Source: Gongronella butleri (taxonomy: Eukaryota; Mucoromycota; Mucoromycetes; Mucorales; Cunninghamellaceae). From it: a DNA stretch of 20,975 nt. The position numbers were made by a program, and so were the translations under genes. This document shows, in pieces, positions 10,542 through 19,047 of the stretch. The notes below the pieces were generated by a model that did no database searches, was not told where the DNA came from, and was given only the letters and a program-made list of their open reading frames with translations. The stretch's first letter is position 1, and the number at the start of each line of letters is the position of its first letter. The DNA is taken from contig JAIWZP010000105.1 of assembly GCA_025201375.1 (NCBI GenBank), positions 1 through 20,975 on the forward strand, read 5' to 3'.

Positions 10542-12395
10542 CTAAAAACCGTACGTAGGTGTGTATTTCAAGTGGAATTCGCTGAAAGATGAACAGGCAT
10601 AAACAGTCACGCGTTGAGAGACGCAAATGCGATTAAAGGCAGTGTTGACGAGGGCTGACGAGGACAGCGGATAAAGATTCTCGGCATTGAGCAGATGGTC
10701 CTTGTGATTTTGCAATAGCTGCAGCAAAACATCAACGTCGTCGTCGGTCAGTGCACGAGGGCTATTGGCATTTAAGTCGGTCAGCCAGATTTTCGCGCGC
10801 GGACCGCCTTGCAAAGCAATGTGCACATATTCCTTGATTTCGTCGCGACGCCGCGTGATGCTGACCGTGTTTGCGAAAATGGGCAGCGACAGCCATTGGC
10901 GAGATGGATGTTTACGATTAGACGACGCGAACACAAAGAGCAGCACGTCCACCCACGGGCTGACGGGCGTGGCAAATCGGGCGGCCTTCCACGTGTCAAA
11001 GGAGATGGTGTATAGATGGACATTCAAGAGATTTGGTAGCTGCAGCAAGAGCAGCTCCAATGTGTCAGGGGATGGAAACTTGCATGCGTTGATGCGGAGA
11101 GAGTTGATCTGGGGAAAAGGCGGGCTCAGCAACGGAAAATGCACGCGAAGTTGATTGAGATGAAGCGATTTCAATTGAGGGGTGTGCAGAGTCACGGGAG
11201 ATGCCAGGGAGGGCGACTTGTTTGGCGTGATTTGGTTTGCAATGGAGAGAGAATGGACGTGTTCAAGAGGCAACAGCGGCAACAGAGCGATGCACTTGCC
11301 GTCCAGTGTCAGCGATTCGAGCATACGGCTGACGTGGCCAGTTTGAAAAATGGACGGGCCCGTAAAACCATCTTTCAAAAACGGCGCAAACGAGTTTCCG
11401 ACACTGATCGCCAGATTTGCTGGGCAGGCGACATTGCCTGGAAGGCGTGCATGATCGAGCGACATGAGGCTGCCAGCGACGATTTCTTCGTCATCGTCCT
11501 CGTCCTCGTCCTCGTCCTCGACATCGTCATCGTCAGCGTTTTCGACCCCCGTTCCAAGATAAAGCTCCAATTTGTCGAGATTGGGCATGAGGAAGAGCAA
11601 GAAATAGATCAAATCCACGACGTTGTGAGGCTCGTCAAATTGCTGCTGCTGCTGCTGCTGCTGCTGCTGAAAAGAGAAATCCAGCTGTAGCTCGCGCATG
11701 CTGACGCTTTGACGCTCGTTGCCAAGGGACCCGTAAATAAACGAACGCAATGGCTGATTGTCCACGCGATCACTAGCAATGAATGCAATGCGCAGGTCAC
11801 GCAAGAGCGGCAGATGACGTAAAAACAGCACAACAAGCTGCAAATCGCTGCGATCCATGACACTTTCAATGGAAATCTCTTGCAAAGACGTGGACAGATG
11901 AGGCGTGATCATGCGCAGCTCCACAGCTGTCACATCGAGGTCCATGACACGGAGTTGTGGGGAACGGACAAGCTGGCAGAGACTGGCAAAATAGCGATTA
12001 TCAAAGAATGGCGAGTCGTGTGCAGGGATGCCATTGGAAGCAGGCGCATCCACAAAGAGATGAAGGCCGGAAAGGTGGCCAAGAAACGGGAAAAGGTAGT
12101 TGAGTAGAACAAATTTCTCTGTCATCACCGCTTCCCGCTCAGCAGCTGAATGATCGCGCCAAAGGCTCGATGGGAAGGCCACAGAGAGTTTCTTGATGAC
12201 AAGCTGCATGGTACCACCGGCATTGACGTGCTGCACCATAGGTCGTAGGCGGCTAAAATCGACCATGACGCTGTCAGAGGCGACCTCACTGGCAATTTGA
12301 GACCAGGCTCGATTGACAAGACGTGCCTCAAGCATGTCGTGCGCCCAGAGACGCTTCAAAACTATGCGCAGGAGCTCGGGTGGCAAGGTATCCAT
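10542..12395 (-). CDS. F-box protein with leucine-rich C-terminal region (copy A)
   Basis: A single uninterrupted reading frame gives 617 residues. F-box proteins link Skp1-Cullin-Rbx (SCF) ubiquitin ligases to their targets. The F-box is at the extreme N-terminus (about residues 3-38: LPPELLRIVLKRLWAHD, then LVNRAWSQIASE). The rest has repeated leucine-rich patterns (for example LRVMDLDVTAVELRMI, LPLLRDLRIAFI, LKSLHLNQLRVHFPLL), as in substrate-binding LRR regions, though I cannot delimit repeats. Near the middle are a ten-Gln run (CAG repeat, about 11639-11670) and an acidic Asp/Glu run (about 11475-11530), both longer than in copy B. I chose the ATG at 12395 because it directly precedes the F-box and matches copy B; an in-frame upstream extension to 12572 only reads the CT-rich leader as Phe/Leu and is not conserved as protein. 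The target is unknown. Confidence 0.88.
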   Translation of the reverse strand: MDTLPPELLRIVLKRLWAHDMLEARLVNRAWSQIASEVASDSVMVDFSRLRPMVQHVNAGGTMQLVIKKLSVAFPSSLWRDHSAAEREAVMTEKFVLLNYLFPFLGHLSGLHLFVDAPASNGIPAHDSPFFDNRYFASLCQLVRSPQLRVMDLDVTAVELRMITPHLSTSLQEISIESVMDRSDLQLVVLFLRHLPLLRDLRIAFIASDRVDNQPLRSFIYGSLGNERQSVSMRELQLDFSFQQQQQQQQQQFDEPHNVVDLIYFLLFLMPNLDKLELYLGTGVENADDDDVEDEDEDEDDDEEIVAGSLMSLDHARLPGNVACPANLAISVGNSFAPFLKDGFTGPSIFQTGHVSRMLESLTLDGKCIALLPLLPLEHVHSLSIANQITPNKSPSLASPVTLHTPQLKSLHLNQLRVHFPLLSPPFPQINSLRINACKFPSPDTLELLLLQLPNLLNVHLYTISFDTWKAARFATPVSPWVDVLLFVFASSNRKHPSRQWLSLPIFANTVSITRRRDEIKEYVHIALQGGPRAKIWLTDLNANSPRALTDDDVDVLLQLLQNHKDHLLNAENLYPLSSSALVNTAFNRICVSQRVTVYACSSFSEFHLKYTPTYGF

Positions 12396-12660
12396 GTGAT
12401 GGATGCAATCCAAAGTGGAGCAAGATGAAAAAAAGAAAAAAAAAAGAGGAATGAAAAAGAGAAGGAAGAAAAAAAAAAGGGATGGCAAAAAAAAAAAAGG
12501 TCGGCAGATGGATGAGTGATGTTGCATTGTCGTACAAAAGGCACAATGCTCCACCTGGTGCCCTTTTGACACCGATTCTCACGCCTGCTCCCCCCCCCTT
12601 TGCAAACGAACCTCTATGCGCATAAAATCGCGCCAAGACCAGATTAAACACCAAAAAAAA
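12396..12660 (-). promoter_or_regulatory. 5' region of F-box gene A with CT-rich leader
   Basis: Read on the minus strand, this is a C/T-rich stretch (about 12420-12500) just before the start codon, typical of highly used fungal leaders. It matches the 5' region of copy B at 16180-16440, with differences mostly in run lengths. No clear TATA box; a TTTTATGCGCA element (about 12618-12628) is shared by both copies. Confidence 0.5.
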
Positions 12661-13104
12661 AAAAATGCGAACTGCTCCACCGTTTTCCGATGAAAACCCA
12701 ACAAATTTAATATCGCCAAGCTTACTTCGTCCCGCTGACTCTTTTAAGCTCCTGAATTATTATTTCATTTTCTTGATTGCAAAGTCAGTCGTCGAAAAAA
12801 TCAGCATTTTGTCATTTTGGCGCATTGCCCATCCAAGATCCAAGTAAAAATGAACAAATATGGCACTGTTAGAAAGAGATGCTTTCGGGATTTCATGTCA
12901 TGGCCGTCGGAATGCAGCAACGGACGAATTTTATACGCACTCGATGAAGATCAAACCTTTCAAATGCCACTTGCTCGTTAAAAAGTCTCAGAAATCAGGA
13001 TGCTGTGGCGTGACGAAAGGTGCAAAATTTGCGTGTACATCTATGGCGCGCGCGTTTTCTCGGTGTTTCGATCTAAATTGGAGAGAACAACACACATTTC
13101 ATGA

Positions 13105-13390
13105 ATTCGAGAAATCTCGAGATTCGTGTTTGTTGGGAAACCCAGCACCAAAATCATATTTTACACGTTTCTCCCGATGAGCTTGACCATATGGCGCCAA
13201 ATTTAGACCTGTGGATAGTCAACTCCGGGCACCAATGATTCCAAGATTTTTCACGAATCGGATTACTCAGTCTTGAGATGTCTCGAGTTTCGTTTTTGCT
13301 AGTAATATTTTACGCGTTTCTCCCGATGAGCCTGACCACATGGCTCTAAACTTAAAGCGGGAAAACCTCCAGACGAACTTTGACCGGTCC
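13105..13390 (+). repeat. Diverged direct repeat, offset about 149 bp
   Basis: Two related blocks share TCTCGAG...TTCGT, then ATATTTTAC(A/G)CGTTTCTCCC and GATGAGC(T/C)TGACCA(T/C)ATGG. The conserved cores are about 13155-13200 and 13304-13352. The second block lacks about 27 bp before the core. They lie in the unique spacer between the duplicated units. Confidence 0.75.
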
Positions 13391-13419
13391 AACCTTTTTT
13401 TTTAAAAGTGATTCTAGAA

Positions 13420-13482
13420 CTCATAGAGTGATTCAGCACTCTATGGGTGCCAGGACCAATCTATGGATGCCAGAACCACTAA
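13420..13482 (+). repeat. Small hairpin plus 18-bp direct repeat
   Basis: CATAGAGTG and CACTCTATG form a 9-bp inverted repeat (about 13421-13444). CTATGGGTGCCAGGACCA is then repeated with two changes about 20 bp later. This may mark an old insertion end. Confidence 0.65.
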
Positions 13483-13527
13483 AAAAAAAAAGGGCCCAAA
13501 AAGAACGCACACACCCTTCCTTCACAA

Positions 13528-13631
13528 AAGCAGAGCAAGAACCTTGATCCATGTCATCGCACACTCCAGATCGGGGACTATTTTATCTTTTGAAAGGCGC
13601 TTTGGCGCCAAGAAACACTTTGACGTCAGGA

Positions 13632-13680
<49 letters not shown>
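13528..13680 (-). pseudogene. Remnant of the unknown minus-strand gene in unit B
   Basis: The stretch from AGCAGAGCAAGAACCTTGATC onward aligns with exon 1 of the gene at 9825-8839. On the minus strand the remnant still reads W-I-K-V-L-A-L-L where the intact gene reads W-F-K-V-L-A-L-L, but it then meets TGA. It carries about 27 extra bases, and the part matching the N-terminal coding region is replaced by a 41-nt poly(A). There is no start codon or exon 2. It is a dead duplicate. Confidence 0.65.
13638..13678 (+). repeat. 41-nt poly(A) tract
   Basis: An uninterrupted A run where unit A has about 200 bp of coding sequence ending in a short A-rich patch (9835-9866). It could come from slippage with deletion, or mark an inserted poly(A) tail. 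Confidence 0.9.
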
Positions 13681-13682
<2 letters not shown>

Positions 13683-14361
13683 GGGCTTCTTGGGATCACT
13701 TCTTTTTTTTATGTTTTAGTGAATTTCTCACTGTCCATGCTGCCCATGCTGCCCAATGAAGTATCAATCGCTTGGCACATACGCCATTCAATGCAACACA
13801 CTGCGCAGCCGATGCAGAAACGCGTGTCGACCCTCGAAATTCAAGCCGAACGCGCCTCCTTTTTTTTTTTTTTGTCATTTTCCAAAGTTGGCAGCCACAC
13901 CGCTACACTTTAACAATGAGGCAGAAAGGCACCGACATTACCACTAAATAAAATGATTGACTGAGCATCTGGGTGTCATCATTCCTCACGATTATTTTCT
14001 TTTGCGTCGTTTTCCGCCATGCGATTCCTTTTGGTTTTCTTTGGTGCGCGCCATCTAGGGAAATTTACGCGATTTTTTTGCTCCCTTTTCATGATTGTTG
14101 CTAGGATGACGCGTCACTCATTGCCATTGACGTGATCCATACAGAAACATGCCCCATTTTTCACATGCCTGTGCGTGCACGAAGGAAAAGCACTCGTTCA
14201 AATGCATCGCGGCACTCTGCACTCTCTCTCAATCGCATCAGCCATGATCATTTTGCCATTACAACGCCAATCGCTTGCATTTTAGTGGTCACTTGAGAGG
14301 GGTACTTGCTCTTTTTTAATTTTCTCGAGTAATAATCATGTCATGGAGCCATGGGGATAAG
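13681..14361. other. Non-coding spacer of unit B
   Basis: Counterpart of 9866-10541. It keeps GGGCTTCTTGGGATCACTTC, the GTCCATGCTGCCCATGCTGCC block and the region before the F-box stop codon, with many substitutions and small indels. With the neighbouring gene lost, it should now serve only as 3' flank of F-box gene B. Confidence 0.6.
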
Positions 14362-16179
14362 CTAAAAACCGTGTGTAGGTATGCATGTCAAATTGAATTT
14401 GCTAAAAGATGAGCAAGCATAAACGGTCATACGTTGAGAGACGCAAATGCGATCAAAGGCAGTGTTGACGAGGGCTGAGGAGGACAGCGGATGAAGATTC
14501 GAGGCATTGAGCACATGGTCCATGTGGTTTTGCAATCGCTGAAGCAAGACATCAACGTCGTCGTCGGAGAGTGCACGAGGGACCTTGGCATTTGAGTCCG
14601 TCAGCCAGACTTTTGCGATCGGACCGGTGGAATGTTGGACATCTTGCAAAGCAACGTGCGCATATTCATTGATTTGGGCGCAATGCCGCGTGATGCTGAC
14701 CATGTCTGCAAAAATAGGCAGTGACAGCCATTGGCGAGATGCATGTTGATGATTGCACGACGCGAACACAAAGAGCAGCACGTCCACCCATGGGCTGACG
14801 GGCGTGGCAAATCGGGTGGATCTCCACTTGTCGAAGCTGATGGTCTCCAGTTTGACATTCATGCGCTTGGGCAGCTGCAGCTGCAGTAAAAACAGCTCCA
14901 ATGCGTCAGGGGATGAAAAATTGCATCTGTCGAGGTGAAGTGAGCTGATCTGGGGAAAAGGCGGGCTCAGCACCGGAAAGTGCACGCGAAGATGATTGAG
15001 ATGAAGCTTTTTCAATTGAGGGGTGTTGAGGGTCAAGCGAGATGACAGGGATGGAGGAGGATTGTCTGATGAAGTCAATTGGCTGTTAATGGAAAGAGAA
15101 TGGACGTGTTCTAGAGGCAACAGCGGCAATAGAGCGATGCATTTGCCGTCCAATGTCAGTGATTCGAGCATACGGCTGCCTTGACCAGCTTGAAAAATGG
15201 ACGGACCCGTGAAATCATCATCCAAAAGTGGCGCAAACGAGATCTCGGTGTCGATCGACAGATTTGTTGGGCAGGCGACATTGCTTGGAAGGCGTGCATG
15301 ATCAAGCGGCTTGAGGCTGCCAGTGACGTTTTCTTCGTTTTCGTCCCACATTGCAAGACCAAGCTCAAAGCTCTCGAGATTGGGCATGAGGAAGAGGAAA
15401 AAATAGATCAAATCCACAACGTTGTGTGGCTCGCCGAACTGCTGCTGCTGCTGAAATAGGAAATCCAGCTGTAACTCGCGCATGTGGACGCTCTGGCGCT
15501 CGTTGACGAGGGACCCGTAAATAAACGAACGCAATGGCTGATTGTCCACGCGATCACTAGCAATGTAAGCAACGTGGAGATCACACAAGAGCGGCAGATG
15601 ACGTAAAAACAGGATGACAAGATGCAAATCGCTGCGATCCATGACACTTTCAATGGAAATCCCTTGCAAAGACGTGGACAGATGAGGCGTGATCATGCGC
15701 AGCTCCACAGCTGTCGCATCGAGGTCCATGACACGGAGTTGTGGGGAACGGACAAGCTGGCAGAGACGGGAAAAATAGCGATTATCAAAGAATGGCGAGT
15801 CGTGTGCAGGGATGCCATTGGAAGCAGGCGCGTCCACCACGAGCTTAAGGTCAGAAACGTGGTCAAGAAACGGGAAAAGGTCGTTGAGTAGAACAAATTT
15901 CTCTGTCATCACCGCTTCCCGCTCAGCAGCTGAATGATCGCGCCAAAGGCTCGATGGGAAGGCCACAGAGAGTTTCTTGATGACAAGCTGCATGGTACCA
16001 CCGGCATTGACGTGCTGCACCATAGGTCGTAGGCGGCTAAAATCGACCATGAAGTTGTCTGAGACGACCTCACTGGCAATTTGAGCCCAGGCTCGATTGA
16101 CAAGACGCCCCTCAAGCATGTCGCGCGCCCAGACACGCTTTAAAACCATGCGCAGGAGCTCGGGCGGCAAGGTATCCAT
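14362..16179 (-). CDS. F-box protein with leucine-rich C-terminal region (copy B)
   Basis: A single exon of 605 residues, paralogous to the 617-residue protein at 12395-10542. The N-terminal F-box (LPPELLRMVLKRVWARD, then LVNRAWAQIASE) suggests an SCF ubiquitin ligase adaptor; the leucine-rich remainder would bind the target. Relative to copy A the Gln run is five rather than ten, the acidic run is mostly absent (DENEEN only), and there is a short insertion (DVQHSTGP, about 14627-14650). Residues in the MVDFSRLRPMV...KFVLLN block are identical over 56 positions, while the C-terminal half differs much more, including in predicted leucine-rich repeats. The frame is intact, so the copy is probably functional and may recognise a different target (inference). 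Confidence 0.88.
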   Translation of the reverse strand: MDTLPPELLRMVLKRVWARDMLEGRLVNRAWAQIASEVVSDNFMVDFSRLRPMVQHVNAGGTMQLVIKKLSVAFPSSLWRDHSAAEREAVMTEKFVLLNDLFPFLDHVSDLKLVVDAPASNGIPAHDSPFFDNRYFSRLCQLVRSPQLRVMDLDATAVELRMITPHLSTSLQGISIESVMDRSDLHLVILFLRHLPLLCDLHVAYIASDRVDNQPLRSFIYGSLVNERQSVHMRELQLDFLFQQQQQFGEPHNVVDLIYFFLFLMPNLESFELGLAMWDENEENVTGSLKPLDHARLPSNVACPTNLSIDTEISFAPLLDDDFTGPSIFQAGQGSRMLESLTLDGKCIALLPLLPLEHVHSLSINSQLTSSDNPPPSLSSRLTLNTPQLKKLHLNHLRVHFPVLSPPFPQISSLHLDRCNFSSPDALELFLLQLQLPKRMNVKLETISFDKWRSTRFATPVSPWVDVLLFVFASCNHQHASRQWLSLPIFADMVSITRHCAQINEYAHVALQDVQHSTGPIAKVWLTDSNAKVPRALSDDDVDVLLQRLQNHMDHVLNASNLHPLSSSALVNTAFDRICVSQRMTVYACSSFSKFNLTCIPTHGF

Positions 16180-16440
16180 GTGATATATGCAATCCTAAGT
16201 GGAGCAAGATGAAAAAAATGAGGGATGAAAAAGAGAAGGAAGAAAAAAAGGGATGCCAAAAAAAAGAGTAAGCGGCTGATGGATGAGGAATGATTTTGCA
16301 TTGTCGTACAAAACACACAATGCTCCACCTGGTGCCTTTTTGACACTGATTCCCACGCCCGCTTGCCTCTCTCTTTTGCAAATGAACCTTTGTGCGCATA
16401 AAATCGGCTTCAAGACCAGATTAAACGCAAAAAAAAATGC
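16180..16440 (-). promoter_or_regulatory. 5' region of F-box gene B with CT-rich leader
   Basis: Counterpart of 12396-12660, with a shorter CT-rich block (about 16207-16270 read on the minus strand). Conserved TTTTATGCGCA and TTTGCAAA-type elements are present at about 16375-16405. Confidence 0.5.
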
Positions 16441-16722
16441 AAATTGCACCACCTTTTTCTAATGAAAACCCAACAAATTTGATATCTCCCGCTGACTCTT
16501 TTTAGCCCCTATTATATTATTATTTCATTTTCTTGACCGCAAAGAAAATCGTCGAGAAAATCATCATTTAGTCGTTTTTGGCCCATTGCCCATCCAAGAT
16601 CCAAGTAAAAATGAACAAATATTACACTGTTGTTGGAAAGAGATGCTTTCGGGATTTCATGCCATAACCTCGGAATGCAGCAACGGACGAATTTTATACG
16701 CACTCGCTGAAAATCAAACCTT

Positions 16723-18094
16723 TACAGTAAAGGCCATTTGCTCGTTAAAAAGTCTCAGAAGTCAGGATGCTGTGGCGTGATGAAAGGTGCAAAAATTGCG
16801 TGTGCATGAGTGCATCTTCTATTATAGTATGGCGCGCGCATTTCCTCAGTGATTCGATGTAAATTGGAGAGAACGACTCATTTTTGTCACTGCACTGGAT
16901 TTCAAAATGTTTTGTGGATCGCGGTCAAACTGGTATTACGTACTGTATCATTCGAAAGAGCGAGGAGAATACAGTAACTCTGGCGTCATTTTCAGACGGT
17001 TTGCCTGCCTGATGAGCGACATTATTAACATGCTGGCAAAATTCAATCAAACATATGAAAAAGTTTCAAACTCGCTCATTTTTCTCGACAACGGAAAGGA
17101 TGATCCCCGGAGCTTTTAACATGTCGAAAGCATCTTTTGAATCTCTCCCAGTGATGAATCCAGTTTCACCGCGATCCAAGCAAAAATGACAGAGAAAACA
17201 GCTTTTTGTATCAATTTTGGCAATGGCCAAACATTTGCTCCTGAACGGCCTGGTCAACCCCCAATTTTTACGTATCCCAGATTTACGAACAAACAGGGGA
17301 CCAAAGCCTCTAATGGGATGACTTGCAGCGCGCTAACTTGGGTTTGAAAATTTTGCATCGGTCATTTGGTCAATTCACCAGCTGACCAGCAGCCCGCGAC
17401 TTGCCATCCTCCCGTCCAGCGCATACAGTACGGTACTGTAAAAAAAATATGCAAACAAAAAAATAGAAAAAAATAAAAATTCCATGCAACCCACACACCT
17501 AATTTGGAAGTCTCAAACCTTAAATTCTTGCAAGAAGATCTTGGCCAAAGTAGGCACTTTTCTCAGTCGATCGCCGTTCATGCATCACTCTTTGGGTACT
17601 TTTCTTACTGTAACTTGAGGGTTACTGTCATTTTGTGTGCAAATAGCAAATTGCTGGAGTTACCTGTTTGGGATGCATTGATCACTCGGAGTTCGAAATC
17701 TTCCAAATTTGGCACTTTCTGAGATTGAAAAGTGTGACCCCTGAATTTTTCAAAAGTGGTCGTGGCGCTTTGGGGGTTTAAGCTTTTTCGTTGCAAATTT
17801 CGCGCTGAATTCGATGCGGCTTTTCTTGAGTGGTGGGGTCAACCATGCAGATGACGAGATGAATGCAAAATAGTACCAATAGGAGGTTTTTGGCATTTTC
17901 GAGTTCAAAAAAAATCGGGCTGACTCGTCGCGAGTACAGTACTACTACTATGCTGTAGTTCTTGCCGTGACGCAGATTTCATTAGCGGGCAAGTAGGCTG
18001 TAAAAAAATTTCTGGAGGCACAGGCGCACAGCATACTGGCAAACATGAAAAACGCGCTCTTCGGTTTTTAAAAAGGTGAATAATGTTTACAGTA
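16723..18094. repeat. Cluster of eight TACWGTA heptamers
   Basis: Occurrences start at 16723, 16941, 16970, 17424, 17434, 17606, 17935 and 18088. Two sit in larger palindromes: CCTTTACAGTAAAGG (16719-16733) and TACAGTACGGTACTGTA (17424-17440). I found none elsewhere in the window by eye. Function unknown. Confidence 0.8.
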
Positions 18095-18256
18095 TAAGTT
18101 TTTTTCGCAGTGTAGCGCGCCCTGTGCAGTGACCTTAAGACCATGAGACATAAAAAACGATCAGCACTCTCAACAGCTTCGAAAACAATGTAGAACAAGC
18201 CGTTTACCTACTTGCATTTTCCAAAAAAAAAGAGTTTGCTTGCCTGAAAAGGCGAG
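16886..18256. other. Gene-poor stretch with clustered TACWGTA palindromes
   Basis: Short open frames on both strands (up to 97 codons, for example 18198-17905 on the minus strand) match no family and lack splice logic. The DNA is AT-rich, with no duplicated counterpart. Its notable content is a run of TACAGTA/TACTGTA heptamers (see findings) and an inverted repeat of AATTTGGAAG (about 17501) with CTTCCAAATT (about 17700). Confidence 0.55.
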
Positions 18257-18257
18257 C

Positions 18258-18262
18258 AAAAA
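18258..18262 (-). terminator. RNA polymerase III terminator of tRNA-Thr
   Basis: Five T in a row on the minus strand, four bases after the discriminator base of the tRNA, as expected for Pol III termination. Confidence 0.8.
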
Positions 18263-18266
18263 TGGA

Positions 18267-18339
18267 TGCCGCCACAGAGATTTGAACTCTGGACCTCGTG
18301 CTTACTAGGCACGCGCACTGCCAACTGTGCTATGGCGGC
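18267..18339 (-). tRNA. tRNA-Thr (anticodon AGT)
   Basis: This 73-nt intronless cloverleaf was folded by hand on the minus strand. The acceptor stem GCCGCCA/TGGCGGC is perfect (7 bp). The D arm GCAC...GTGC, anticodon stem CGTGC/GCACG, five-base variable loop AGGTC and T arm CAGAG-TTCAAAT-CTCTG all pair fully, and the discriminator is A. The loop CTAGTAA puts AGT at positions 34-36, which reads ACU (and ACC after A34 to inosine editing), so the tRNA carries threonine. The TTCAAAT B box is intact. It appears functional. Confidence 0.95.
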
Positions 18340-18614
18340 TTCGGTATTCTCACGATCAATCACAACATCAAATCCCAGAAAATTTGGATTTTTTTCACCG
18401 GAGTTAAAGCTCGATGACGGCGCGATTTGGGAAAGCCGAGAACAAAAGTTCCGGCGCGATTTCGGATACGTTCTGGCCATTTTCGGAGTTAAAGTCATTT
18501 CGTCGTGATTTTGGCGCGCCGGATTAAGTTGCCGGCACTTTTTTGGCTTCGAATCGGTTTCTCTGCCATTTCCCTTCATATTTCAGGGCCCGTGCCACAT
18601 GACAATCTTTTCTT

Positions 18615-18662
<48 letters not shown>

Positions 18663-18810
18663 ACTTAGTGTTAGATGGGCAACAACAGTGTCTCATAATA
18701 GAAGAGATTGCACAAGGTGTGGTTGAAGTTCACATGCCCGGCTCCGTTTTTATTATTTTGTTTAATGAATCTTGCACTCGTGTTTGTTCCTACATCACTG
18801 ACGTTTTCGG
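18340..18810. other. Upstream flank of the tRNA, with poly(T)
   Basis: Non-coding sequence with local repeats: CGGAGTTAAAG occurs twice (about 18401 and 18485), and CGGCGCGATTT occurs twice (about 18418 and 18452). A 41-nt T run (18617-18657) follows. Apparent frames overlapping the tRNA are not real genes. Nothing else recognised. Confidence 0.6.
18617..18657 (-). repeat. 41-nt poly(T), i.e. poly(A) on the minus strand
   Basis: An uninterrupted T run. Read on the minus strand it could be the 3' poly(A) tail of a non-LTR element whose body would lie at higher coordinates. I see no reverse transcriptase or clear target-site duplication to confirm this. Confidence 0.85.
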
Positions 18811-19047
18811 CCCGTTTTTTTGTTATTATTCGTCTTTTAACAACTGTGGCGTCTTTTGACACGCTGTTTTGTATCAGTGTGCGAGTTTTTACTCGTAGTC
18901 ACAACTCAAAGAAGCTCATGAACATGCATGTTTGTACAAAAAAAAAAGAAAAGTCGCCACAACGAGTGAAAACACGCACACTGATACAAAACAGCGTGTC
19001 AAAAGACGCCACAGTTGTTAAAAGACGAATAATAACAAAAAAACGGG
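18811..19047. repeat. 85-bp near-perfect inverted repeat (foldback or MITE-like)
   Basis: The left arm (18811-18895) and right arm (18963-19047) are reverse complements over 85 bp with only two mismatches, both near the inner ends. The loop is 67 nt. The outer ends start CCCGTTTTTTTGTTATTATT. There is no transposase and no obvious target-site duplication. The arms could form a long hairpin in RNA or a cruciform in DNA. Confidence 0.92.

Larger units (their letters stand above)
9505..13090. repeat. Segmental tandem duplication, unit A
   Basis: This block is colinear with unit B (about 13528-16885). It contains the 3' part of exon 1 and the upstream region of the unknown minus-strand gene, a non-coding spacer, F-box gene A, its 5' region, and a conserved tail ending near GGAGAGAAC. 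Matches are clear throughout but vary: non-coding parts have substitutions and small indels, while the 5' half of the F-box gene is almost identical. Boundaries are by eye, within some tens of bases. Confidence 0.85.
12661..13527. other. Upstream and spacer DNA between the two duplicated units
   Basis: The first part (to about 13090) belongs to unit A and aligns with 16440-16885; the frames are not conserved, so it looks non-coding. From 13091 to 13527 the DNA has no counterpart after unit B and carries its own repeats. I see no gene. Confidence 0.6.
13528..16885. repeat. Segmental tandem duplication, unit B
   Basis: Second copy of the block at about 9505-13090, in the same orientation. It holds the gene remnant, a non-coding spacer, F-box gene B, its 5' region and a conserved tail ending near GGAGAGAAC at about 16868-16876. 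The right boundary is where similarity to unit A stops. Confidence 0.85.

Noticed and set aside
12396..12572. In-frame N-terminal extension of F-box gene A rich in Phe and Leu
   Set aside because: It is translation of a CT-rich leader, is not conserved as protein in copy B, and the ATG at 12395 sits right before the F-box.
17905..18198. A 97-codon minus-strand frame
   Set aside because: No recognisable domain, no homologue I know, no splice or promoter support.
18208..18579. Minus-strand 123-codon frame and a plus-strand frame over the same region
   Set aside because: Both run through the tRNA-Thr gene and have no protein-like pattern.
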